Shown in pieces: positions 24,872-34,555 of a stretch of 64,000 nucleotides of DNA. Source of the DNA: Flavobacteriales bacterium UBA2669 (GTDB lineage: Bacteria; Bacteroidota; Bacteroidia; Flavobacteriales_E; Vicingaceae); contig DEMN01000012.1 of NCBI GenBank assembly GCA_002359215.1, forward strand, positions 893,786-957,785. The letters are read 5' to 3'. Position 1 is the first letter of the stretch; every line of letters starts with the position of its first letter. A model generated the notes under the pieces. The model ran no database searches and had not been told where the DNA came from. It saw nothing but the letters and a program-made list of their open reading frames with translations. The translations under genes and the position numbers were made by a program.

Positions 24872-26143
24872 TTATTGGTATTTCGCTTTTAATTCTTTTG
24901 CTTTTTCGTACTCACCTACTTGAGTGTAAAGTTTAATTAGCATAGTAGCAGTATCGCCATCTTCCGGTTTTGCTTTGTTTGCCATTTCTACATAAGGAAT
25001 AGCACTTTCAAAGTCTTTTTTAGCTTCGGCTTTCATTGCTTCAAACTTTTTAGACTGACTTAAAGGCAAATCATTTGCTTCATTAATTTTATCAACACCT
25101 TTGTTAAAGTAATAAGCACCTAAGTTATAAGCTGCATCATGTTGTTTAGGATCTAACTCTAATGATTTTTTATAATCTAAAATAGCAGCATCTTTATTTT
25201 CCAGTTTTTCTTGAACAGTTCCTCTAACATAATAAAGAAAAGCATTGGTAGCATCTAATTCAATAGCTGTATTTAAGCTTGTTAATGCTTCTTGAGCTTT
25301 GTCTGCTTGTAAGAAATAATCAATTTCTTCGAATATTAATGCTTGATTGTTTGGGTAAGCTTTTCTTCCTGCTTGTAAAACTGCTAACGATTTTTCGTTG
25401 TCTCCTTCCTTTTTGTGAATTCTAGAAAGTGACTGATATAAACTTGGTCCGTTACCATCCACATTGTATTTCAACTGAATTAAAGCATTGTACAATTGTT
25501 TTGCTGCTTCATAATCTTCAGCATATTCAGAAGCTAATGCTGTATTAAACATCATTACCGTATCCATTTTTCCGGCAAGTTGATTTAACATCATAGATTT
25601 TCCAAAATTCTCTTGTGCTTTTTTGTAATCTTTAGCTTGGAAGTTTTCTATTCCTTTATTAGCGTATTCTCCTGCTAAACCGGGCATTCTTCCACCTATA
25701 ATTGTCATCATAAACTCTTGATATTCAACCTTGCTATTACTATTTAATGCAGTAATAAACTTTATCATATCACTACCATCCTCTTTGTTCAAATCTAACT
25801 TTTTTAATTCAGGATCTTCAAAGTTTAATACCAACGCTTTTAGGTAAGAATCTGTAGCTTCATCTAAGGCTTCTTTATAAAGGTCTTTACAATTTTGATC
25901 GGTTGTTGGTAACAATACACTATAATATAGATTCCCTCTATACATCCATGTTTTAACCCATGTTTTAGTAGTTTCATCTTGAATAGCAATATTAATAGCT
26001 TCTAACCCATTTTGTAACTCAGAACATTTTCCGTTTCTATCAAAGGCTTTACTAAAACTATATGCTGTTTGTACTTGATTTTTTTGAGCAAATACTACCG
26101 TTGATCCAACAATTACAGCAGCTGTTATCAGTATTTTTTTCAT
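24872..26143 (-). CDS. Secreted tetratricopeptide-repeat protein
   Basis: A 423-residue protein with a signal peptide ('ILITAAVIVGSTVVFAQ') and TPR repeats over most of the mature part, the clearest being 'NAFLYYVRGTVQEKLENKDA' and 'HDAAYNLGAYYFNKGVDKI'. It is periplasmic or surface-exposed, with no enzymatic motif. It starts 28 nt after gyrA and is probably co-transcribed with it. TPR proteins of this sort in Bacteroidota are scaffolds for envelope complexes; the partner is not known. Confidence 0.85.
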   Translation of the reverse strand: MKKILITAAVIVGSTVVFAQKNQVQTAYSFSKAFDRNGKCSELQNGLEAINIAIQDETTKTWVKTWMYRGNLYYSVLLPTTDQNCKDLYKEALDEATDSYLKALVLNFEDPELKKLDLNKEDGSDMIKFITALNSNSKVEYQEFMMTIIGGRMPGLAGEYANKGIENFQAKDYKKAQENFGKSMMLNQLAGKMDTVMMFNTALASEYAEDYEAAKQLYNALIQLKYNVDGNGPSLYQSLSRIHKKEGDNEKSLAVLQAGRKAYPNNQALIFEEIDYFLQADKAQEALTSLNTAIELDATNAFLYYVRGTVQEKLENKDAAILDYKKSLELDPKQHDAAYNLGAYYFNKGVDKINEANDLPLSQSKKFEAMKAEAKKDFESAIPYVEMANKAKPEDGDTATMLIKLYTQVGEYEKAKELKAKYQ

Positions 26144-26171
26144 TTTATCGTTTTTTAATTTTCAATTTTAT

Positions 26172-28721
26172 TTATTCTTCATCGTTAGAAACATCAACAT
26201 CCTTGCCATTGTCCATATCTTCCTCATTCATTGAAGTATCTTGATTTTCTATTTCGTTAAGTATTATTTCTTCCTCCTCTTCAGTTTTTTCAACTTTTGC
26301 AACTGCAGCAATACTATCGTTTCCTTTTAGGTTAATCAATCTTACTCCTTGAGTTGCTCTACCCATAACTCTTAAAGAATCTACAGCTAAACGTATCACC
26401 AATCCTGATTTATTGATAATCATTAAATCATCGTTATCAGACACATCTTTCATAGCAATTAAACCACCTGTTTTATCAGTAATGTTAATGGTTTTAACCC
26501 CTTTACCACCTCTATTGGTTACCCTGTAGTCTTCTAATTCAGAACGTTTTCCATATCCGTTTTCAGATACTACCAAGATGTTTCTACTCTTATCATTTAT
26601 AGCTATCATTCCAATTACAGCATCTTTTTCGTTGGCTAATCTAATACCTCTAACTCCTGATGCATTTCTACCCATCGGTCTAGTAGTAGATTCATTAAAA
26701 CGAATTGCTTTACCTGATTTAAGTGCTAATAAAATTTCATCAGAACCACTTGTTAATTTAGCTTCTAATAACCTATCTCCTTCTCTCACTGTAATAGCAT
26801 TAATACCATTTACTCTTGGTCTAGAGTAAGCCTCTAAGGTAGTCTTCTTAACCACACCTTTTTCAGTACACATAATAATAAAGTTGTTATTTATGTATTC
26901 TTCATCTTTCAAATCCTTAACGTTAATATAAGCCAACACTTTATCGTCAGTTTCAATGTTTATTAAGTTTTGGATGGCTCTACCTTTAGATTGTTTTGTA
27001 CCTTCAGGAATTTCAAATACACGCATCCAGTAACATTTACCTTTTTCGGTAAATACTAATAGGTAATTATGTGTTGTAGCTACAAACAAGTTTTCTAAGA
27101 AATCTTCATCTCTGGTAGCAGAACCTTTAGCTCCTACTCCTCCTCTATTTTGTAATTTGTATTCAGATAAAGAAGTTCTTTTTATGTATCCTAAGTGAGA
27201 AATAGTCACAACAACTGTTTCATCAGGAATCATATCTTCAATACTAAAATCTCCTCCGGCATATTCTATTACACTTCTTCTTTCATCACCATACTTAGCT
27301 TTTACTTCTAACAATTCATCTTTAATGATTTGCATTCTTCTATCTTCGTTAGCTAAAATGTCTTTTAAATCTGTAATTAAAGCCATAATACTTTCGTATT
27401 CACCTCTTAATTTATCTTGCTCTAGCCCCGTTAACTGACGCAATCTCATTTCAACAATTGCTCTAGATTGAATATCTGATAAATTAAATCGTTCCATTAA
27501 GTTATCACGAGCTTCATCAGGGCTAGAAGATGCTCTAATTATTTTAATAACTTCATCAATATTATCGGACGCAATAATTAACCCTTCTAAGATATGTGCT
27601 CTTTCTTCTGCTTTTCTTAATTCGTAGGTAGTTCTTCTAACCACTACTTCATGTCTAAATTCAACAAATTCAACAATAATATCTTTTAAATTTAAAACTA
27701 CCGGTCTACCTTTTACCAATGCAATATTGTTTACACTAAAAGAAGTTTGCAAGCCTGTTTGCTTAAATAAATTATTTAAAACAACGTTCGGAATAGCTTC
27801 TCTTTTAAGTTCATACACTATTCTCATCCCGTTTCTATCCGATTCATCTCTAATATCAGAAATTCCATCAATTTTCTTATCATTTACTAAGTCAGCTGTT
27901 TTTTTAATCATGTCAGCTTTATTAACTTGGTAAGGAATTTCGTTAACAATAATTCTAAATCTTCCTGAATCTGTTTCTTCCAATTCAGTTTTTGCACGGA
28001 TTACAATACGGCCTTTACCTGTATGGAAAGCATCTTTTACTCCTTGGTAACCATAAATAATTCCACCTGTAGGGAAATCAGGTGCTTTTATGTGATCCAT
28101 TAAGCCATCTATGTCTATTTCTCTATTGTCTATATAAGCAATGATTCCATCAATAACTTCAGTTAAGTTATGAGGAGCCATGTTGGTTGCCATACCTACA
28201 GCAATACCAGAAGCACCATTTAATAATAAAGCAGGAATTCTTGTTGGTAATACGGTTGGCTCTTGAAGCGTATCATCAAAGTTTAAGCTAAAATCAACCG
28301 TTTCTTTATCGATATCTGCCAACATTTCTTCAGCTATCTTTTGTAGTCTAGCTTCGGTATAACGCATTGCAGCAGGACTATCACCATCAACAGAACCAAA
28401 GTTACCTTGTCCGTCAACTAGCCTGTAACGCAACGACCATTCTTGAGCCATACGTACCATAGAATCATAAACCGCAGTATCACCATGTGGGTGATACTTA
28501 CCAAGTACCTCTCCTACGATTCTAGCTGATTTTTTATGCGCACCGTTTGATCTAACGCCTAATTCCATCATTCCAAATAGAATTCTTCTGTGAACAGGTT
28601 TTAAACCATCTCTCACATCAGGAAGAGCTCTAGACACAATAACCGACATTGAATAATCAATGTAGGCAGATTTCATTTCTTTCTCTATATTAATCGGAAT
28701 AATTTTTTCGCCTTCTATCAT
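26172..28721 (-). CDS. gyrA: DNA gyrase subunit A
   Basis: An 849-residue subunit of DNA gyrase, which introduces negative supercoils. The catalytic tyrosine is Tyr121 in 'AAMRYTEARL', and the GyrA-box is seen near 'QNRGGVGAKGS'. Six C-terminal propeller repeats follow, then an acidic tail ('EEEEEIILNEIENQD') as in many Bacteroidota. The quinolone region reads 'HPHGDTAVYDSMVRMAQ', with Thr82 at the place of E. coli Ser83 and Asp86 at Asp87; a native Thr is known in some flavobacteria. Confidence 0.97.
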   Translation of the reverse strand: MIEGEKIIPINIEKEMKSAYIDYSMSVIVSRALPDVRDGLKPVHRRILFGMMELGVRSNGAHKKSARIVGEVLGKYHPHGDTAVYDSMVRMAQEWSLRYRLVDGQGNFGSVDGDSPAAMRYTEARLQKIAEEMLADIDKETVDFSLNFDDTLQEPTVLPTRIPALLLNGASGIAVGMATNMAPHNLTEVIDGIIAYIDNREIDIDGLMDHIKAPDFPTGGIIYGYQGVKDAFHTGKGRIVIRAKTELEETDSGRFRIIVNEIPYQVNKADMIKKTADLVNDKKIDGISDIRDESDRNGMRIVYELKREAIPNVVLNNLFKQTGLQTSFSVNNIALVKGRPVVLNLKDIIVEFVEFRHEVVVRRTTYELRKAEERAHILEGLIIASDNIDEVIKIIRASSSPDEARDNLMERFNLSDIQSRAIVEMRLRQLTGLEQDKLRGEYESIMALITDLKDILANEDRRMQIIKDELLEVKAKYGDERRSVIEYAGGDFSIEDMIPDETVVVTISHLGYIKRTSLSEYKLQNRGGVGAKGSATRDEDFLENLFVATTHNYLLVFTEKGKCYWMRVFEIPEGTKQSKGRAIQNLINIETDDKVLAYINVKDLKDEEYINNNFIIMCTEKGVVKKTTLEAYSRPRVNGINAITVREGDRLLEAKLTSGSDEILLALKSGKAIRFNESTTRPMGRNASGVRGIRLANEKDAVIGMIAINDKSRNILVVSENGYGKRSELEDYRVTNRGGKGVKTINITDKTGGLIAMKDVSDNDDLMIINKSGLVIRLAVDSLRVMGRATQGVRLINLKGNDSIAAVAKVEKTEEEEEIILNEIENQDTSMNEEDMDNGKDVDVSNDEE

Positions 28722-28929
28722 GTAATTTACATTTTAATTAGTACTGATTTTTTGAACTCCCGAAAGTACTAATAAGCCTTTTTTAAAGACAAATTTTTAA
28801 CGCTTATTTACTAACAAAATTCTGTTGAAAAAGACATATTATATATTTTTAATAGATATTAGTATATAATTATTTTTGACTTACTTGAAATAATCCTAAT
28901 TTTAGGGTGTAAAATATAATAGAAAGTAT

Positions 28930-31494
28930 ATGGATGCAAATTTCTCATCAAAAGTTAAAGATGTAATTTCTTATAGCAAAGAAGAAGCCCTGAGATTAGG
29001 GCACGACTATATCGGAGTAGAACATCTCTTGTTAGGAATTATACGAGAAGGTAATGGATTGGCAGTGAAAATTCTTGAATCATTAGGCGTAAATCCGAAA
29101 GATTTGAGAGCACAAATTGAACTTTCTACTAAAACCGGTTCAGGAATTCCTAGTCAATTATTAAATATTCCATTGGTAAAACAAGCAGAAAAAGTATTAA
29201 AGATAACCTATTTAGAAGCCAAATTGTTTAAAAGTAATGTAATTGGTACAGAACATTTATTGTTGTCTATATTAAAAGACCAAGATAATGTGGCTACACA
29301 AACATTACAACAATTTGATGTTAATTACGACAAAGTAAAAGAAGAAATTATGATATTAAACTCGTCAGAAGATTTTAACCCAAAATCAGAATTTCCGGGA
29401 GCTTCATCTGATGACGATGATGACAGCGGGAAAGGTTTTATGGGTGGAGGCGGAAGTCCTTCAAAAGGTTCAGAAAGCAAATCAAAAACTCCTGTATTGG
29501 ATAATTTTGGTAGAGATTTAACTAAATATGCTGAAGATGGTAAGCTAGATCCTATTGTTGGGCGTGAAAAAGAGATAGAACGAGTTTCTCAAATCTTAAG
29601 TAGAAGAAAAAAGAACAATCCTATTTTAATTGGAGAACCTGGTGTCGGTAAGTCTGCTATTGCAGAAGGATTGGCTTTACGTATTGTTCAAAAGAAAGTC
29701 TCTAGAGTATTATTTAATAAAAGAATTGTAACCTTAGATTTAGCATCTTTAGTAGCAGGAACAAAATACAGAGGTCAATTTGAAGAACGTATGAAAGCGG
29801 TAATGAATGAATTGGAAAAATCTCCTGACATTATTTTGTTTATTGATGAAATTCATACTATCATTGGTGCCGGAGGTGCTACAGGTTCTTTAGATGCTTC
29901 TAATATGTTTAAGCCTGCTTTAGCAAGAGGTGAACTTCAATGTATTGGCGCTACAACTCTTGATGAGTACAGACAATACATAGAAAAAGATGGTGCTTTA
30001 GAAAGAAGATTCCAAAAGGTGGTAATAGACCCTGCTACAGTAGAAGAAACTATGCAGATACTTGAAAATATTAAAGAGAAATATGAAGACCATCATAATG
30101 TTGTTTATACAGAAGATGCTATTAAAGCTTGTGTAACGTTAACAGATAGATATATTACTGACAGACATTTACCGGATAAAGCTATTGATGCTTTAGATGA
30201 AGCTGGTTCTCGAGTACATATTACCAATATTAAAGTGCCTAAAAATATTATTGAGATTGAGAAAAAAATTGATGAAATAAAGGCCAAGAAAAGTCATGTG
30301 GTAAAAAGTCAAAAATATGAAGAAGCTGCTCAGCTAAGAGATACAGAAAGGACACTTTTAAAAGAATTGGATGATGCCAAAATAGCTTGGGAGGAAGAAA
30401 CTAGAAACAATAAAGAAACTGTTTCAGAAGAAAGTGTTGCTGAAGTTGTTTCTATGATGTCAGGAGTTCCTGTTCAACGTGTGGCTCAAGCAGAAGGTGA
30501 TCGTTTATTTAAAATGTTTGATGAAATTCATGATAAAGTTATCGGCCAAAATGATGCTATCAAAAAAGTGGTTAAAGCTATTCAACGTAATAGAGCTGGA
30601 CTTAAAGACCCAAATAAGCCTATTGGAAGTTTTATCTTTTTAGGACCAACTGGAGTTGGTAAAACTCAATTAGCAAAAGTATTAGCTAGATATTTATTCG
30701 ATAGTGAAGATGCACTTATTAGAATTGATATGAGTGAATACATGGAAAAATTTGCTGTTTCTCGTTTAGTTGGTGCTCCTCCTGGATATGTAGGATACGA
30801 AGAAGGTGGTCAGCTTACTGAGAAAGTAAGAAGAAAACCCTACTCTATTGTATTGCTTGATGAAATTGAAAAAGCGCATCCGGATGTATTCAATCTTTTA
30901 TTACAAGCATTAGATGATGGTATTTTAACTGACAGTTTAGGTAGAAAAATCAACTTTAAAAATACTATTATTATTATGACATCCAATATTGGAGCCCGTC
31001 AGTTAAAAGATTTTGGTCAGGGAGTAGGTTTTGCTACTTCGGCTAAAAAAGAATCTGCTGATGAACATTCAGCAAGTGTTATTCAAAATGCATTGAAAAA
31101 AGCCTTTGCTCCTGAATTTCTTAATAGAATTGACGATGTTGTTATTTTCAATTCATTATCAAAAGATGATATTTTTAAAATTATTGATATTGAATTAGAA
31201 AGTTTATACAAACGTATTCAAGGCTTAGGGTATAAAATTGATTTAGCTAACGATGCTAAAGACTTTATTGCCGATAAAGGTTATGACGCTGCTTATGGAG
31301 CAAGACCCTTAAAAAGAGCCATCCAAAAATACTTGGAAGATCCGTTAGCTGAAGAAATCATCCAATCAAAAATTAAAGAAGGAGATACTATTAAAGTAGA
31401 ATTGGATAAAGTTACTAAAGAATTAGTCATGACTGTTGTTAAAGAAAAGCCTAAAAAAGCAGATACTAGCTCAGAAAAAGATACTGAAAAATAA
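28930..31494 (+). CDS. clpC: ClpC-type ATP-dependent protease ATPase subunit
   Basis: An 854-residue Hsp100 protein. Two N-terminal Clp-N repeats (residues about 1-145), a low-complexity Gly/Ser/Asp linker, the first AAA+ domain with Walker A 'GEPGVGKSA' and Walker B 'IILFIDEIHT', a UVR-like middle domain ('SQKYEEAAQLRDTERTLLKEL'), and the second AAA+ domain with 'GPTGVGKTQ' and 'IVLLDEIEKAHPD'. It unfolds substrates for ClpP. It is divergent from gyrA across 208 nt. Confidence 0.96.
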   Translation: MDANFSSKVKDVISYSKEEALRLGHDYIGVEHLLLGIIREGNGLAVKILESLGVNPKDLRAQIELSTKTGSGIPSQLLNIPLVKQAEKVLKITYLEAKLFKSNVIGTEHLLLSILKDQDNVATQTLQQFDVNYDKVKEEIMILNSSEDFNPKSEFPGASSDDDDDSGKGFMGGGGSPSKGSESKSKTPVLDNFGRDLTKYAEDGKLDPIVGREKEIERVSQILSRRKKNNPILIGEPGVGKSAIAEGLALRIVQKKVSRVLFNKRIVTLDLASLVAGTKYRGQFEERMKAVMNELEKSPDIILFIDEIHTIIGAGGATGSLDASNMFKPALARGELQCIGATTLDEYRQYIEKDGALERRFQKVVIDPATVEETMQILENIKEKYEDHHNVVYTEDAIKACVTLTDRYITDRHLPDKAIDALDEAGSRVHITNIKVPKNIIEIEKKIDEIKAKKSHVVKSQKYEEAAQLRDTERTLLKELDDAKIAWEEETRNNKETVSEESVAEVVSMMSGVPVQRVAQAEGDRLFKMFDEIHDKVIGQNDAIKKVVKAIQRNRAGLKDPNKPIGSFIFLGPTGVGKTQLAKVLARYLFDSEDALIRIDMSEYMEKFAVSRLVGAPPGYVGYEEGGQLTEKVRRKPYSIVLLDEIEKAHPDVFNLLLQALDDGILTDSLGRKINFKNTIIIMTSNIGARQLKDFGQGVGFATSAKKESADEHSASVIQNALKKAFAPEFLNRIDDVVIFNSLSKDDIFKIIDIELESLYKRIQGLGYKIDLANDAKDFIADKGYDAAYGARPLKRAIQKYLEDPLAEEIIQSKIKEGDTIKVELDKVTKELVMTVVKEKPKKADTSSEKDTEK

Positions 31495-31539
31495 AAAAGA
31501 CAATCTCATTTTGTTAATAATCATTAAATAAGCACACAA

Positions 31540-31574
31540 TTTTATATTTTGGAATTTCGTTCTAAAATATAAAA
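31540..31574 (+). promoter_or_regulatory. 15-bp stem-loop just before the CAP-domain gene
   Basis: TTTTATATTTTGGAA pairs with TTCTAAAATATAAAA (one G-T wobble) around a 5-nt loop, ending 7 nt before the ATG. No T-run follows, so it is more likely a leader hairpin or operator than a terminator for clpC. Confidence 0.4.
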
Positions 31575-31581
31575 TTAAACT

Positions 31582-32130
31582 ATGCAAAAGTTAGCTTATT
31601 TAATGGTTATTATTTTTTATGCTTTTCAACAACCATCTTCAACTACAAAACTAAATGAAGATGAAAAGAAACTTTATCAGCTGATAAATACTTATAGAAA
31701 AGTACACAAACTCCCTCCTATTCCTCTTTCTAAATCGCTTACTTTTGTAGCTCAAGTTCATGCTAAAGATTTGGCTATAAATGAACCTGTCACTTCAAAA
31801 TGTAATTTACATAGTTGGTCAGATAAAGGTAATTGGACTTCTTGTTGCTACACTAACGACCATAAAAAAGCAGCTTGTATGTGGAGTAAACCAAGAGAAT
31901 TAACCTCTTACAAAGGTAATGGATATGAAATTTCTTATTCAAGTTCTCTAGAAAATGATCCTGAAATTGCTAAAAATGCATTAAACACTTGGAAGACTAG
32001 TGCTCCACACAATAATGTAATAATAAATCAAGCCAATTGGAAAAACAAACAATGGAATGCTATAGGTATTGGTATTAAAAAAGGGTATGCAATGATATGG
32101 TTTGGTGAAGAAAAAGATGATGAAAAATAA
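31582..32130 (+). CDS. CAP (SCP/PR1)-domain secreted protein
   Basis: A 182-residue protein with a short N-terminal signal sequence and a CAP fold: 'INTYRKVHKLPPIPLSKSLT' with 'VAQVHAKDL' as helix one, the histidine in 'NLHSW', the Cys-rich 'WTSCCYTNDHKKAACMW' loop, 'NDPEIAKNALNTWKTSAPHN' and the final 'WNAIGIGIKKGYAMIWFGE'. The Cys pattern suggests disulphides and an extracytoplasmic place. Function of bacterial CAP proteins is poorly known. Confidence 0.85.
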   Translation: MQKLAYLMVIIFYAFQQPSSTTKLNEDEKKLYQLINTYRKVHKLPPIPLSKSLTFVAQVHAKDLAINEPVTSKCNLHSWSDKGNWTSCCYTNDHKKAACMWSKPRELTSYKGNGYEISYSSSLENDPEIAKNALNTWKTSAPHNNVIINQANWKNKQWNAIGIGIKKGYAMIWFGEEKDDEK

Positions 32131-32133
32131 CAG

Positions 32134-32829
32134 CTAAAGCAAACCAGTCAACTCGCTTAAGCAATTAATTTCATTGTCAACATCATATTGGTGAGAACAA
32201 TTATTAAAATTAAAATAAATACTATCTATACCAACTCTTTTAGCTCCATAAATATCAGCATAATAATCATCCCCTATCATTATGGAATTGTTAATATGAG
32301 CATTGGCATTTTTAATGGCTTTTTTGAAAATTAGTGGATGTGGTTTTTTCACTCCTACTTTTTCAGAAAATATAAGCTGATTAAAGTAATTCATTATTCC
32401 CGACTTATTCAGTTTTATCAACTGAACTTCCTCAAATCCGTTAGTAATAATATGTAACACGTATTTATTCTTCAAATAATCTAAGGTCTCAATGGTGTAA
32501 GGCAACAAAACGGTTTGCTGTGGAGAATGGTTGATGTAATAATCACCTATTTGCACAGCAATAGCATTATCATCTGCACCATATTTTAGCATGGTTTGGT
32601 AAAATCTTTCAGAGCGAAGTTTTTCTTTGTCTATTTTATTTCTACTATATTGCTTCCAAAGTTTTTCATTAATAACTTCATAGGTTTTAATAAACTCATT
32701 CGGATTACTGATAAAACGATCCAACTCAAATTTCACAAAGATTTCATTCAACACATTTTTAGAATTTTCATCAAAATGCCACAGCGTTCTGTCTAAATCG
32801 AAAAAAATATGTTCATATTGTTTGCTCAT
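32134..32829 (-). CDS. yjjG: YjjG-type HAD-family nucleotidase
   Basis: A 231-residue HAD hydrolase. Motif I is 'FFDLDRTLWHFDENS', motif II 'HIITNGFEEVQ', motif III lysine in 'VGVKKPHPLIF', and motif IV 'MIGDDYYADIYGAKRVG'. This arrangement matches the house-cleaning nucleotidase YjjG, which hydrolyses noncanonical pyrimidine nucleoside monophosphates. It is convergent with the CAP gene, separated by 3 nt. Confidence 0.88.
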   Translation of the reverse strand: MSKQYEHIFFDLDRTLWHFDENSKNVLNEIFVKFELDRFISNPNEFIKTYEVINEKLWKQYSRNKIDKEKLRSERFYQTMLKYGADDNAIAVQIGDYYINHSPQQTVLLPYTIETLDYLKNKYVLHIITNGFEEVQLIKLNKSGIMNYFNQLIFSEKVGVKKPHPLIFKKAIKNANAHINNSIMIGDDYYADIYGAKRVGIDSIYFNFNNCSHQYDVDNEINCLSELTGLL

Positions 32830-32860
32830 TTACCGCAAACTTAAACATTATCTTCAAATC

Positions 32861-33214
32861 CTATAGTAGAATAATTAAAAGTAAAATAACTATAATTAAT
32901 CCTCCGGTAGATATATATATAACATGACCATTATGAGACTTCTGATTTATTGAGTCAACTTCTTCTTTCAATATTCTTAATTCTTGTTTAAGTTCTTTTT
33001 TTTCACTTTTAGACAAGTTTGTTTTATCAGTTGAATAAATTTCATTTAAATGAGTTTGAATATCTAATGCTTTAGCTTGATCTTGTTTTGTTAGACTGTT
33101 AAATGCCTCTTCATTAATTTTAACTTTATCATGATCTGTTTTTTTTGCGACTAAATTTGATGACGCTCCTAATAAAATAAGAGCCGATAGACTTATGGTT
33201 TTTAGTGTTTTCAT
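32861..33214 (-). CDS. Small membrane-anchored periplasmic protein
   Basis: A 117-residue protein with a signal peptide ('TISLSALILLGASSNLVA'), a charged helical middle (coiled-coil-like 'KSEKKELKQELRILKEEVDS'), and a C-terminal membrane helix ('YISTGGLIIVILLLIILL'). No named family. An FNR-like box lies about 100 nt upstream of its start. Confidence 0.6.
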   Translation of the reverse strand: MKTLKTISLSALILLGASSNLVAKKTDHDKVKINEEAFNSLTKQDQAKALDIQTHLNEIYSTDKTNLSKSEKKELKQELRILKEEVDSINQKSHNGHVIYISTGGLIIVILLLIILL

Positions 33215-33309
33215 AACATTTGTTTTTTAGATGTTTATAATTACTTAAATTATCTATAAAGATAATATTAGAATAAATTAGATGTAGAAATGTACATCAA
33301 TCACTATAA

Positions 33310-33323
33310 TTGATATTAATCAA
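33310..33323. promoter_or_regulatory. FNR-type box, perfect consensus
   Basis: TTGATATTAATCAA fits TTGATnnnnATCAA exactly. It lies just past the end of the yihY gene and about 100 nt upstream of the start of the small membrane-anchored protein gene. Confidence 0.45.
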
Positions 33324-34238
33324 CTAAGATTCTTCTTTGATAGCAATTGTAGTAGGTTGAATGCTTAAATTATATCTTTTACTGTAGATATAAGTAAATT
33401 CTGCTCCAAAGAATAAGATAAGACTTGAATAAGAAACCCAAAGTAAAATTAAAACAATGGATCCTGCAGCTCCATAAGTGGAAGCAGGATTCATTTCTTC
33501 AAAATAAAGTTCCAATAAGAACTTTCCTATTACAAATAAAACAGCTGTTATTACAGCTCCCAGCCATACACTTTTCCACCTTATTTTAGCATCGGGTAAA
33601 AATTTAAACATTAAGGCAAATAATAATGAGATGATAGCCAATGATATTACAATATCAATAATGTTGGTTATGTACAACATAAAATCAGGCAAAGTATCAT
33701 TAATAAAATTGGTAATGGTAGAAATTCCTGCACTAACAATAAAACTTATTAAAAGTAAAAAACCAATAACAATTATAAATCCGAAACTTTTAGCTCTATC
33801 GGTAATTATTTTTAATATTCCTGCTTTTGGATTTGGTTTTAATTGCCAAACTTTATTCAATGAGATTTGTAATTGATAAAATACACCTGTAGAAGCGAAT
33901 ATTAATACAATTATACCAATAAGAGAAGAAATAAAACTTTTATCTTCAATTTTAGAATTTTTAATCATCGATTGAATAGAATCTGCCACATCTTTACCAA
34001 GGGCTATGGTTATTTCAGAGGTTAGTTTTCCCTGAACAATTTCCTCTCCCCATATAGTACCTACAATATTAATAATGATTACTAATAATGCTGGTAAGGA
34101 AAGTACTGCATAATAAGCAATAATAGCACTTAATCTCCAAGGATCAGCATTATTCCATGCTTTAGCTGTATCTATTAACAAGTGAGGTAAATCACGAAAT
34201 TTAAATTTTTGAGAAGATATCGAATTTTTCATAAACAT
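33324..34238 (-). CDS. yihY: YihY/BrkB-family inner-membrane protein
   Basis: A 304-residue protein with about six membrane segments. It shows family features: 'DPWRLSAIIAYYAVLSLPALL' (usual A-A/Y-Y-x-x-S-L-x-P), 'FASTGVFYQLQISLNKVW' and 'VSYSSLILFFGAEFTYIYSKRY' near the end. The family is of unproven function (formerly called RNase BN). The second Met (34232) is an equally good start. Confidence 0.88.
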   Translation of the reverse strand: MFMKNSISSQKFKFRDLPHLLIDTAKAWNNADPWRLSAIIAYYAVLSLPALLVIIINIVGTIWGEEIVQGKLTSEITIALGKDVADSIQSMIKNSKIEDKSFISSLIGIIVLIFASTGVFYQLQISLNKVWQLKPNPKAGILKIITDRAKSFGFIIVIGFLLLISFIVSAGISTITNFINDTLPDFMLYITNIIDIVISLAIISLLFALMFKFLPDAKIRWKSVWLGAVITAVLFVIGKFLLELYFEEMNPASTYGAAGSIVLILLWVSYSSLILFFGAEFTYIYSKRYNLSIQPTTIAIKEES

Positions 34239-34555
34239 AGGTATTAATTATTATTCGAATTTTCATTATAAATAAACCAATCATATAAGTTCTTGAGCTA
34301 AACCAGCGTTTTTTATTCATGATTATATCTGGAATATAAATAACTAAAAATATTACTAATCACTCTTTCTAACTGACAAATATAAAGGAGTAACACTACA
34401 GTTAAAGTAATAACAATCACCTTCTTTATTGATTTTAATCAATAAAAAGATTGGCTATATTATCTAATCAAGCTGAGTTGAGTAACTATAAGAAAGGAAG
34501 CTTTTTTTTCTTTTTAACTAAAAGTGGAATAAAACTTAATTTATTAATTGACTAA
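34239..34555. other. Gene-free stretch with an FNR-like palindrome
   Basis: No coding frame is convincing in these 317 bases. The notable item is the palindrome at 34425-34446 (listed separately); a run of eight T residues after AAGGAAGC near 34497-34508 could assist termination of plus-strand transcription. Confidence 0.4.
34425..34446. promoter_or_regulatory. FNR-type box within a 10-bp inverted repeat
   Basis: TTTATTGATT and AATCAATAAA flank TT, and inside lies TTGATTTTAATCAA, a perfect FNR consensus. It is about 190 nt before the yihY start, and could also act as a hairpin behind the ABC transporter gene. Confidence 0.45.

Noticed and set aside
26062..26244. Plus-strand small reading frame across the gyrA/TPR junction
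   Set aside because: It overlaps two supported genes and its composition is what the complement of acidic and signal-peptide sequence gives.
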